Source: Vespa crabro
Lineage: Eukaryota; Arthropoda; Insecta; Hymenoptera; Vespidae
Direction of reading: 5' to 3'
Assembly (NCBI RefSeq): GCF_910589235.1
Contig: NC_060967.1
Span: 62,001 to 126,000, forward strand
Length of the DNA stretch: 64,000 bases
A model generated the notes under the pieces. That model was not told the DNA's origin and did no database searches. It saw only the letters and a list, made by a program, of their open reading frames with translations. Numbering within the stretch: the stretch's first letter is position 1; every line of letters starts with the position of its first letter. Positions 1 to 11,478 of this stretch are shown here, piece after piece. The translations under genes and the position numbers were made by a program.

Positions 1-1221
1 GTATTTAAATCTAAGTTTATTATGCAACGCTTTATCCTTTATCATTGGCACATGATTGGAGTGTGATTTTTCTGATATTCCATTTAAACTTTTTAAATAA
101 AAAGGAAAATTAATTACAAGTATGAATTACGATCTAACAGAATTAGCAAATTTATTAAAGGTCTCATGCACCTAAAATAACATATCATTCAAAATAAAAA
201 CAATGATAAATTATTCATTTTCACAATAGGTACTGACAATTCTCCTAACAATATGCTAATTATGCATCTACAGGAAAAACATTTATGAAAGTTAAACAAG
301 TATCTAAATATCATATCAACTGTATAAAGATGTGCAACAATCGATATACCCATCATAAGTTACACGATCACAAAATCGACGTTCACACTACACGGTACGT
401 GAGAGAGAAAAAGTATGGAAGATAGCATTATTTTTTGGGCAATATTTCATTCGAAACAAGGATTAACGAAACAGCAAATGATTGATCAAAACAAAAAGCG
501 AGCTGAGAATATAATTCTATAAAGTAGAATTGTCAATGATTTCAAACGTACTTCCAGAATAATTGATAAATCTACTATCGTAGGCATACCATGAATCATT
601 AATAAACTCTACTATGTAGAATTATAATCACATTTCACTTATTGTTATCATTTAGTTTTGATTGATGATAACAATCATCAATGGTTAATCGTTAATTCTA
701 TTGACAATTGAAATAACTAACTTGATCATACTTGATATATGATTAATATTATTCTAAATAATATTATGTTGAATTCAATTTGAATGAAATATTATCCAAT
801 GATGGAAGATAGAAAGAGTGTTATGTGGATGTTTACATTCTTCAATAGAGCCATTTTACAGGACACATATCACTCGATAATCTCCAACTACCTTAATGAA
901 CTGGAAATTGGAAAATGATCAAGAATCAGCTTCAATGACGATGTCTAAGACTATATGCGAAGTTTAAATAGTGTTTTCAGAACGTTGGTAAGTGATTCTT
1001 TAAAAAAACAAAAACAACATGTCTCATTGATACTATCAAAAAATGCTTAAGTGCTATTATTAAAAGCGCAAGTAGGCAGTGCAGTGTTAGAACAAAATTT
1101 CTGTCACTCTAAATCTTGTCAAATAAATTATTTTTAAACATAATGTGTAACAAAGTACGATGATCAATTTTCTCTTATCATTGCAATCTGCATAGAGTAC
1201 TTCTCTGTCTCACACATAAGT

Positions 1222-1226
1222 CATAC

Positions 1227-1292
<66 letters not shown>
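1222..1292. repeat. (CATA)n/(TA)n microsatellite
   Basis: A short run of CATA units passes directly into an uninterrupted TA dinucleotide run. Simple repeat in non-coding DNA. Confidence 0.95.
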
Positions 1293-1295
<3 letters not shown>

Positions 1296-2115
1296 AAGCA
1301 TAGAATAATACTAGCACGACAGCACTTCAAATGAATCCTTGTGACTTTTTTATCATTGTGTCTAGATAAATAAGCTTCCTTAAACGTGATAAAAATTTTA
1401 GACTAGGCTTCCAGCTGCAATAAAAGAAATTCATGAGTGCTGCAATCATCAAGATGATAATCGCTTTATTTAAACGATATGATATGCACCCACAACATAC
1501 TTTAACATTATCACAGCATTTCTGTTTATCAAAGTTTTCTTCAATACACATGTAAACATATTTTTTATATTTAAAAACAAAATGAGAAATAATAAGTCAA
1601 ATATTAAAAACATGCTTTTGAGTATAAGACTAAATCTATATGTGTATAAGAATGCATCTTAATGCATCTAAAAAATAATTTCTAGATGCGATCTTCAACA
1701 TGAAAAGATTGTATGTTATTTTGAATATCACCAATGAATGTTATTAAATGTATAGCAAGTTAGCAATGAATTTTAGAACTTTAATTTGACGTAATACGAC
1801 GTAGATTAAAATTGCAAAACAATGTTACATATAATTATAATGTAACTTAATAGAAATTTAATGTGTTATACATGTGTTTTCAAAACAAAAATTGATCTCT
1901 TTGCTATTTGCAATTCCATCTATAATAAGTTCAGAACGCCCATACAAAGGGAATAATGAAATTCTTTTCTTCATGGTATAAAGGTGCAAAAAATCGCAGA
2001 AATACGATCATCTTCAGAATTTCTAGATATATGTAAGTCACCTTGAGGGCAATTATGTGATTATGCTAAAGCTTTTACTATTATAATAAATAATGATTTT
2101 CGTCGATTAGGAAGC

Positions 2116-2245
2116 ACCATCCATCCATTCATTCATTCATCCATTCATCCACCCATCCATCCACCCACCCACCCATCCATCCATCCATCCATCCATCCAT
2201 CCATCCACCCATCCACCCATCCATCCATCCGTCCATCCGTCCGTC
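2116..2245. repeat. (CCAT)n tetranucleotide repeat with variants
   Basis: About 130 bases of CCAT units interrupted by CCAC, TCAT and CCGT variants, indicating an old, point-mutated array. Confidence 0.95.
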
Positions 2246-4069
2246 TCTTAGGCCGATGGCTGAGCAGTTAATTTTTGAAGAGCAGTCATTAGCAGATTGT
2301 TTTACTTTTTCTTTTAATTATCAAGGTCCAATGAGCCTGCTCTGATAATAACATCAAATCAATAATATGCAGCTTATACATAGATTTTTCGCTTACAAAG
2401 GCTTTGTCCTACGTTTCCTTTATGCGCTGGTTTTTAGTATTTAAACTTATTTATAACTTGAAAATCGCAGTTCACACCACATTATTGATATGGGGTAAAA
2501 TTCTCACTGATTAGACAGACGTACGTAGAATATATTCAATTTTCTAGCTTGTACTCTACCAGACATTAAACGTACTAGCAACCGAATTTTTTCACCAATA
2601 ACGTTGACTGATCTCGGCGAATCGACCTTAGCCATTGTCGACTATTAAAATGAATCTGAAACAATGTCTAAACTGACCCTTCACATCGATTCCTCGTCAT
2701 ATTCCTAATAATCCATTCTCTATGTTTTGTTGATATACTGTCTCAAATTAAATGATCAGTCTTTCACTCTTTTGATCACACACTTTGTGAGAAATTTATA
2801 ATCTTACATTTCACACCATGGAAACATAGCACTTTAGCGAGTATTGAAATATTGTTTATAAATTTAAACAAATTGGCAAGAGATTTCATGTATGTACTCA
2901 ACACGAAACATGCACAAAATGAGCACAAATATATACAAATTCGAATGCCAGTACATGGAAAAACAAGCTTTCCACCAAAGTGTATATTACAAATTGGGAA
3001 CATTTGTATATACAATTTCACAGTAGACAAATATTTCACTAGATTATAACTAAATGTTAATTCAGGGGAGCTGAAGCTACCTACATCGACAACTCCCACA
3101 TTCAATATCAAATGACTTACAGCTTTTATCTTGGATTCAATGAAATGACAATTATACAGACTATACTGCAATCTATGAAGGCCAAGAAATTGGTATACTT
3201 AAACCTAGCCAACAGAAAAATATCTGTCGGCTAGACATAATAAGCTGTGCTGTATTTGGATAAACTTATGAATTTTCTTAATCTCCCATTTTCATTGTTA
3301 ACAGTCAGTAATATTATTGGTATTATAGCAACGCTTAGTGCAATCGATGCTTATTGGTTGCACTTAAAACTCATGTAATTTGAGAACTCCCGTTTTTTCG
3401 GTTTAATCCTCTTTTAATATCATGCGAGGGGGGGAGGTCTGGATTATCATAAAGAAGGCCCTGAGAATGAGACAGCCTCTACTAATTGTAACTGTCTATT
3501 TCAGTGCTAGCATACTATTTATTTGCATTATTATGCATACTAAGTCATTGTATGATCAAGTCCTCAATACTGCGCATTAAACAATCGTATCTTTCCAATC
3601 AGAGTTAAATTCCAAGAATCTCATAGACAATCACTCTTGTTAAGTAATGTAGGATGTTGGAGTGGAAATAGACGAAACACGATATCCTTTCCACGATAGA
3701 GATGCATGCCACAGTCACAACTGACTTTGAGAATCATAGTATATTTACTAATGCTCCATATGTCTATTGTGAATGCAAAACTTCAATTGGGATGTTCACA
3801 TGAATACACATTTCAAGCTCAATTATTGTCCCATTAAAAAAGATGTCTTTCATCAACACAATGGCAAGTCCAAAATTATTAAAAGTCTGTTATCTAGTAA
3901 TGTTACTCTTCCGCTTTAACAAAATTAATAGTTTATGATTTGTCATTTTCAACTTTGATCACTTTCAGACTAAGTGGCACAATAGTATGTAAGGTTCTAA
4001 GATATGAAACCATCACACTTTATCATGAATGAATAGAAGATAATGCCACCAACATGCACGCGCGCACGC

Positions 4070-4112
4070 ACATACATACATACATACACATACGTATATA
4101 TATATATATACG

Positions 4113-4144
<32 letters not shown>

Positions 4145-4145
4145 T
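4070..4145. repeat. (CATA)n/(TA)n microsatellite
   Basis: Alternating CA/CG dinucleotides, then CATA units, then TA dinucleotides. Confidence 0.9.
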
Positions 4146-4664
4146 CTTCTATTAAATCTTAGATTAGAAAGTGATAATCCACAATCCACAATCCAAATTC
4201 CATCAACTACGTGGATGTGGTATGTTCTCCTTATCAGAACTGAATTCAAGTCATGTATAGAGTAAAGAATTTTTCTTAGATGAAGCTATCGATCTTGTAT
4301 GATTTAGTCTTATAAGTGCGAATGTTTTTCTTAGTCAAGTTTGATTAGTCTGAGCTCTTCAACACAAAGTTGATCGCAAGACTTGATGTGACCTAAGTTA
4401 ACAAACTATCAGTAGTTGTAATAACAATTGAAGCAATTGTAATAATCAATACTGTTCTACTTTCAGACTTACGGGGCTATTGATGTTTTAGCCATCTACT
4501 TATTTAATTGAGCACTTCTTAGCTGTCAACAATGTCGGTGAGAAAGTTGACAAGAATGAAAAAGATGAAACGGAGAGATCCACGATGGGCACCTCCGTTA
4601 CCAGGGAAGAGATCATCCGTGGGCAATATCAGAAGACGCATGTGCAGTCTTCCGAAGCCCTGGC

Positions 4665-5447
4665 CTACCTAGCCCTTTTTCTGTTTAGCTTGGCCAATTT
4701 ACGTCGTTTTAATATCAATTGGTAGAGAGTATCCAGGCCTTCATGTAAACCTTCACCTGTAATAGCACAAGCAGGTTGCACCCTTATACTAGAACTGCCA
4801 GGCATTCCAGCCAGTTCCAAGACACCAAGCTGCTTTTCCAATTCACTCACTTCTTTAGCACCTAAAGATTAAATAAAATGATCATTATCACTATTATATA
4901 TCAAAGTAATAAAAGTTTAACCTAACGAAGTTTACCCAATAGATCTTGCTTATTTGCAAGAATTAAAATGGGCACGCCAGCATTATCGGGACTCCTAGCT
5001 GTTTTGGTAAGTTCCATTTTTGCTTCTTCAAGTCTTTCCGCGTCGCAAGAATCAACAACAAAAATAATACCATCCGTGCATCTTGTATAAGACTTCCACA
5101 GAGGTCGTAATTTTTCCTGTCCACCTACGTCCCAAACTAAAAAATTTACTCCTAGGAAAGAATAAATATTGGAACGTTAGGTGAAAATCAAAGATCTGAT
5201 TAATGATCCTATTGGTTGACATTTAATATATACCTTTTGCTTTACCAATGCCGCCACGGATTCTTTCACAGTTGAAACCAATGGTCGGTACAGTATTCAA
5301 ATATTGATCAAATTTTAATCTATATAGGGCAGTTGTTTTTCCTGCACTGTCAAGACCTAACATAGCTACGTGAAGCGGCGTTCCTGTGGGAAGAGCCTCG
5401 AGCAGACCACCTCCACTGGTGCTGCTCCTGCCCAACCCAGCACCCAT
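4665..5447 (-). CDS. Arl4: ADP-ribosylation factor-like GTPase 4 (ARL4)
   Basis: Small ARF-family GTPase of 208 residues. Coding exons on the minus strand are 5447-5234, 5151-4936 and 4861-4665, with phase preserved across both introns. The P-loop GLDSAGKTT, the switch II core WDVGGQEKLRPLW and the guanine-specificity motif NKQD are visible. Gly2 is available for N-myristoylation. The C-terminus is a basic tail (KRRKLAKLNRKRAR), the ARL4 hallmark that acts as a nuclear-localisation or membrane-binding signal and distinguishes it from ARF1 and other ARLs. The family works at the plasma membrane, recruiting cytohesin ARF-GEFs. Length fits the family (about 200). An acceptor at 5700/5699 suggests a 5' UTR intron, so the start exon probably extends to 5698. 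The gene is divergent from PDAP1. Confidence 0.93.
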
Positions 5448-6002
5448 TCCTTCCTACCCACCTTTTCCAGATTTTTTATCTCTTTCTTCTTCTCCTTTTT
5501 ATAATCGTGCTTCTTACCCTGTTATACTTTCATCTATATGCAGCGATTACTTGCACTCTTAAATTGCACCTTACTTTTTTCCTTTATTCTTTAATATGTG
5601 TTGACAATACGTTATTGGATCTTTTTTTTGCTATTCTTGCCGTAGTTCTTATCTTATCGAAGAGAAGCCTGTTTCTAGGCCAGCGATTATTGTGCCACCT
5701 GAAATAAAATAAAACAAAAAAAGTAAATAAATAAAAAATAATAATAATACGGTTATTGCAACATTTGTCACTCTAAAAGAAACTTTAATTTTAAATAATT
5801 ATAAATAAAGAATAGTTAATATAATAGTGCACTTACATCTTTTCTTGTGTTTATGCTTTACTTTTGTTAATGTATCTTGTCGAACCCTTTAAAAATCCCT
5901 TTTCCTTCAATCCTTTGATTAACCTCTTCTTTCTTACTACTTTTCTCTCTGCATAGTACAATATAAATGCTCCTAATATTTTCATGTACGTTAATGTTTT
6001 CA

Positions 6003-6085
<83 letters not shown>

Positions 6086-7264
6086 AATAAATATTAGCGA
6101 TAATCGAATTTCTAAGCGTTTCTCAGAGTTGGCGTGACGTTACTAGCTTGAAAAAAAAGGGATAAGGAAAGGGGGAAAAAAAAATAAACAAACACAATAA
6201 TCGAGCGTCTGAGAAACGCTAATTGTTCAACGCTTATTAATTTCTGCGTTCGTAATCAATTGTTCATCTAATGTGAAAGCAATCGTTTTATATATTTCTA
6301 CAAGTTTCTCTCGTTACGTAATTCGAGGCATATTTCTTTTTCTTTCTTTTTTTTTTTTTTTTTATATACTCACCACCTCATTTGTATATGGAACTTATCC
6401 AAATCTACATAACACTTGGGAGGCCGTCATCCTGAAAGGTCGCACAGTAACACATCACATCGACTTTGACATACTTCTCATCGAACTTGAAAGACCGGTC
6501 GTGTAATCATCGAAAAAGCACCTTAAATATGTTAACTTGTCGTGTTATTAGTCAATTTCATCTGTATATACATATACATATATATATATATATTATGCGC
6601 GTGTGTGTATATACATATATATACATACATATATGTATATATATGTATGTATATTCTTTATCAATAAATGATTACTTGTCACTGATATACGAAGAGAGAC
6701 AACAAAACAATCGAGAACCGGTAAACGTCGATACGTCCGCAAAAACTCGCACTTCCAATGACTATGTATGACTGATAGATCGACAAGTAGCATGATCTAT
6801 CTGACGAAAAAATGTTTAAACGAAGCCGTACGGCGGCAGCACTAACTAATGCATGAAACAAATTTGATAGCCAATAGAAATATCTGATTTCTATATTTGT
6901 AAACTGTTCTTAATAATAGAAAATAATGCTCTTCGAAAATCATACGATGCACTCGTTCTTGCATCGTCCCACAGTGAATCCATATAATACGGCGTAAATA
7001 AAATACGGTTCGTTTTTTCTTTCTTGGTATGGTCGATACTACAGTGCAGTATATACCGACATGTTCTTTAATTTACGCAGTTATTCACATTAATATACGT
7101 TGGTCTACGTCCGCTGACATTGTATTCATTGAGGCGTTGATCTGACACTAGAGATCGAGATTTGGTGAAATTATAGATTGTTGTATAAAAATATTGAATA
7201 TTCAATCAATTTTGATATCGTATATTTTATTTTTAAGCTGCCGTTTATTCTACAGATACAAATA
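5448..7264. other. Intergenic/5' region between divergent ARL4 and PDAP1
   Basis: It carries the inferred ARL4 5' UTR (to about 5698, with an acceptor at 5700/5699 on the minus strand), a (TAA)n repeat, and presumably both promoters. I see no additional gene. The PDAP1 start codon may lie just after a 5' UTR splice acceptor (ctacag at about 7250). Confidence 0.6.
6004..6084. repeat. (TAA)n trinucleotide repeat
   Basis: About 27 perfect TAA units. Read on the minus strand it produces a spurious poly-Tyr open frame, which is not a gene. Confidence 0.97.
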
Positions 7265-9867
7265 ATGCCACGCGGTAAGTGAATCATCGTTCCTTATTCA
7301 TTTATATGAATAGCTTGCCACGTTTTTCTAAAGAAAAATAACGCGCAATTTTGTTCATCTCGAAATATGCTTTTGTTTATTTATATTTTCGGCTTCTCTT
7401 TTAGGAAAATTTGTCAATCACAAAGGCCGTAATCGCCACTTTACGAATCCCGAAGAATTAGAAGAACAACGTCGCCAGGAGGAAGAAAAACGTCAGTGGA
7501 GAGTCAGTATTTTTAGGTTAACCACCAGCTCAACGACTTAGATATTATTGTTAAGTACGTAAGGTCGAATTGCCCTTCGATGGTCAAATGTGACACGGGC
7601 AGATAGTTGCAACAGAGCGTTTATGCAATTGCATTGTGCCTCGTTATATTTTCTTTCTTATAACTTTAAATATTGACGTAGGTTAAAAGTATTTTTAACC
7701 CAATTGGTATATACAGTTACTCACGAAAATTGCACACGCTATGAAGGATTCAATCAATTGAAAGCAAACAACTTTTTTCACGAATAAAGTTTTTTCTTTC
7801 TTTTTTTTTTTTCTCTTCTCATCCATAATATATAGTTTTAACAATACATTCATTTTATTTTATTAACAAGAATAAAGAAATGCAATGAATTTCATCTTTA
7901 CAAAATTGAACGTACATGTAACATATTTACATATAATAATTAATAATTGATATTTTGTTGCGTATCCGTTTGCACTTGTACAATTGCTTCTAAACTCTAG
8001 TTATTCGACTAATTTTTCAATAATGAAACTACTTGGGACAATATTATTCCAGGAATCTGGATTGTAATTTGTATATATTCTTGTAAATTCTAGACATATT
8101 TATTGGCTTTAGAAATGTAAAGTCTTTTGTATTATCCAACCTAATTGTAGTTTTTCATCTCATAAAAGTCTGCAAAATATTTTTATTGATATAATTTTCT
8201 TAATTCTTAAGACAGCGTCTATAATTAATTTTATAACACCAATTCAAGGGTTTACCTTAATATGTTCAACTGAATTCTGCTTTTTTACGTTATAATAGCT
8301 CCTACTTACTATTTTTTCCAATTTATTTCATCTAAGGATTTATCCTAACAATACAGTTTTGTAACTAATTTTCGTATAGAAATATCGGTCTGTTCTTTTT
8401 GCAGTCTGTCCTAATAAAACAATGACAAATGGCAATCGAAAGTGACGTAACAACGGAAGAAAAAAGAAAGAAAGAAAGAAGATAAAAAGATTTGAAATAT
8501 TAACATCGTAAATGAGTATTTATAAACCATAATTTTGAATTAATTCTCTTTCCTTGTACGTTCAATTTTGCGGCGATAACATGTACTCCTTTTCTTTATT
8601 TTTGTTAATAAAATTGGGGGAATGTATTATTTATGTTTTTAAACGGTTAATTATTCGTTAAAACTCTACATACAACGCATGCAAAAAACTTTTATAGCGC
8701 GTATTTATTATATTTATTATATATATTATACGATATATTGTTTCTTATATGAATCCAAGTTACTTGAAATAATATTTTTGTTTTCTATCAATAAAAGTAC
8801 AGACGTTTTAAAATATTATAGATATAAATCATATCGTAATAAGAATCGTTAGTGTAATAATTTTATTTATATATCTAAGCAATATAATATTAACTATACA
8901 ATACTTAATATTTTGGTATTTGGTCATCTAGAAATTATGCAACAGCCCCATGTTAATACAGTATGAACGAAGCACACTGCAACCATCTTTTATATAACTT
9001 GAAGAGTAGTGCAATGTATAAAATAAAATATACATTTGCACATAAATGTATATTGAAAATCCTACAAATCGCTGATCGATGGAAAATAGTATAATCAATT
9101 CAAAGGATATAAAATGTTTTATGTGGAAATTGGCAATTGTCTTTTTAATTTTTCACAGAAAAATAAAGGTAATGAGTCATCTAGTGACGAAGAAGTGGAA
9201 CCTAAAGCACGTGGAAGTAGGAACAAATTGAAAAATGTAAGTGCATCTGAAACAGATAGTGAAACTGAATCGGATTCCGAGTCGGAAACAGAGGTAATTA
9301 GAACTTGTTTATAAATTTTATTTTTATTAATACAAATGTGCACTTTACAAAATATTTTTATGGATTTGTTTTATATCTTTAGGGTAAGGCAAAAGGAGTT
9401 GAGAATTTAATTCAGGTGGAGAACCCAAACAGAGTACAAAAAAAAGCAAAAAAGTTATCACAACTCAATCAATCATTAGACTCTGCAAAGCCTGAATTAT
9501 CGCGGAAAGAAAAGTAAACAGCTTTGCAATTTTTACTTGAGTATTCCTATTTTTCTTGTTTAGACTTTAATATACCCAATTGGTTTAGGGTGAAAAGGAT
9601 TTAGAAAACAATTAAAGTAATATTTATTATTATCTCTTTTTTAATTTCAGAGAACAATTAGAAAGGCAGAGGGCCTATGCAAATTATCAGAAATTGCATG
9701 CTGCAGGAAAAACTGATGAAGCTCGAGCAGACTTAGCGCGATTAGCAATAATTAAGCAGCAACGAGAAGAGGCTGCAAAACGAAGAGAAGATGAGAAGAA
9801 ACAAAAAGAATTAGCACAACAAAAGAAAACTGAATTGACACAAAAGGCACTGGGTAAAAGAACCTAG
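7265..9867 (+). CDS. PDAP1: 28 kDa heat- and acid-stable phosphoprotein (PDAP1/HASPP28)
   Basis: Predicted 196 residues in five coding exons: 7265-7274, 7405-7502, 9159-9293, 9383-9513 and 9651-9867. The protein begins MPRGKFVNHKGRNR, matching the family start MP.GG.KGHKGR. It has an acidic Ser/Asp/Glu region (SSSDEEVEP, then SETDSETESDSESE) typical of casein-kinase substrates. It then has the family signature GVENLIQVENPNRV and ends with the conserved block GKTDEARADLARLAIIKQQR. Vertebrate members (about 181 aa) bind PDGF-A and are cytosolic/RNA-associated; the insect role is poorly known. The first coding exon is only 10 nt and the second intron is 1.66 kb. A polyadenylation signal (AATAAA) lies near 9983. 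Identity is firm; the short first exon is supported by phase and by the conserved N-terminus. Confidence 0.92.
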
Positions 9868-10245
9868 ATTATTAAAATCATTCAAATTAAGTTACGTTAC
9901 TATCTACATGTTATATTGTGCTAATTTCCTATACAATTGAAATCCTACTTTCATATTATTGAAAATGGACTAAATGAATTTAAATAAATATTTACTCTGA
10001 GTATTTGATGAGTATGTCCTAAATTGTATAAAATACAGTTATTATAATAATATTTGAAATTAATTGTTGTCTTTTTATAAACGTAATACTTTCTCATTTA
10101 CAATATATACTACAGGTACATACATATGTATTCAGCTGAAGAATATTATGCGATATCATCTTGATTATGTTATTTTCTCTGGAAAAAAGAAAAGAATCCA
10201 ATATGTCAAATCTTTTATATTTTTAAATTTATTGTTTATCTTTTT

Positions 10246-10291
<46 letters not shown>

Positions 10292-10495
10292 CTTTTTTCT
10301 TAACCATTACAAATGTAACAATATCATGTAAAACGTACTTTCGGATACAAAAAAAATTTAAGTATCAGTTGTAAAGAACCTATGGATTCAAAAAACGCAA
10401 TTTTCTTTCTTTTTATTTGACAAGTTTGACAAGTAGAAGTTAATTAGATTAAATGTTCAATTGAAAAAGTAAAATTATTGGAAAGAAATAGTAAA
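9868..10495. other. Intergenic spacer with CT-rich tract
   Basis: PDAP1 3' UTR (AATAAA near 9983), a CT microsatellite at about 10251-10288, and the upstream region of the MADF gene. No gene seen. Confidence 0.7.
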
Positions 10496-11402
10496 ATGGC
10501 ATTTAAGTGGGCAGAAGGAGAGACAATAAAATTATTAATTCTGTATGGACAATATGATTGTTTAAAATATCCATTTGATGATAATTTTGATAAAAAGGTG
10601 TACAGATATAAAGCATATAAACATATAGTGGATGCCATGAATATACCTTCCTTAACAATATATGATTGTATTACAAGAATAGAGGACCTAAAAAAGCAAT
10701 ATTGTTATGAATTATCAAAAATTGCTGTTGCTATATTATGTGGGAAATTGTATGAATCCCAAACCAAATACTTTAAATTAATGCATGATATATTCTTTCC
10801 ATATGTTATTATCTTTGACCAAAAAGTAATTATTACATAAAATTAATGTCTTTCTTCCCCATGCATATACACACATATTGTAAAAATAATCCGATTTAGA
10901 TAATCATCGGTTGTAATAAAGGAACAAATTTAAAAATATAATGTTTTTTTTGTAGGAAGATAAAATTACAAAAGGTATGGTTAAAGATGTTTGTACAGAA
11001 ATAGATTTAATGGAAGAAAGAGAAGATGATGAATTTGATATGTTTGCAAAAAGTATAGCTTATCAGTTACGAAATATTAGTTTAAGTAAGTAAAATTATG
11101 GTAAGGGTAAATGACACCTGATAGGACTAATCTTACTATTTTTTTTTCCTCTTTTCTTTTTTTCTTTTTTTTCTTTTTTTTCTTTTTTTTTTTCTTTTTT
11201 TATAGAAAGTGCTATTGAATTAGAAAAGAAAATACAAGATTTGGTAACAGAAGAACGTCTAAGTAATATTAAATGTTCCCTTTCTAGTGACAATGTAATT
11301 TGCTGCTGTAGTTGTAGTAATTGTGTAGAAATTCGTCAAAAGAATGGTTTTGAATCACAAGTAACCACCAGTAATCAAGTATTTAAAACCAAAGAAAAAT
11401 AA
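10496..11402 (+). CDS. MADF (Adf-1-type Myb/SANT-like) domain protein
   Basis: Predicted 218 residues in three exons: 10496-10825, 10956-11085 and 11206-11402. Residues about 8-90 form a MADF-like domain: a leading aromatic/acidic segment (FKWAEGETIKLL), a conserved Y-KH.+D.+NIP block and a helix with the R-EDLKKQY pattern. MADF domains bind DNA in insect transcription factors such as Adf-1. An acidic linker (EEREDDEFD) follows, then a Ser/Cys-rich tail containing CCCSCSNC. That tail is unusual and could bind metal, but it matches no zinc-finger spacing I know. An in-frame upstream ATG at 10478 would add six residues. The 3' end lies only 76 bp from the DHTKD1 stop codon. The specific orthologue is not recognised. 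Confidence 0.75.
11137..11203. repeat. T-rich (TTTTTC)n tract in MADF-gene intron 2
   Basis: Pyrimidine-only run forming the extended polypyrimidine tract of the last intron acceptor. Confidence 0.9.
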
Positions 11403-11478
11403 GACTTATCTCTGTGAAAGATATATTTGTTATAAATGAATAGAAAAATATAAACTTTTAAAAATAGTTTTAATTAGT

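Larger units (their letters stand above)
1..4664. other. Gene-free AT-rich stretch, possibly including the ARL4 3' UTR
   Basis: I see no protein-coding exon with recognisable homology here. The longest open frames are AT-rich and lack splice-supported neighbours. ARL4 ends at 4665 on the minus strand, so part of this stretch is probably its 3' UTR. It contains several microsatellites (listed separately) and one short GC-richer patch near 4530-4672. Confidence 0.6.

Noticed and set aside
2776..3171. 131-codon minus-strand frame in the left gene-free region
   Set aside because: Composition and residue pattern look random; no start context or neighbouring exon.
4620..4667. Stop-codon readthrough extension of ARL4
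   Set aside because: In the ARL4 frame another stop follows after 11 codons; the longer open stretch is in a different frame.
5851..6087. Poly-Tyr open frame on the minus strand
   Set aside because: Translation of the TAA/TTA microsatellite.
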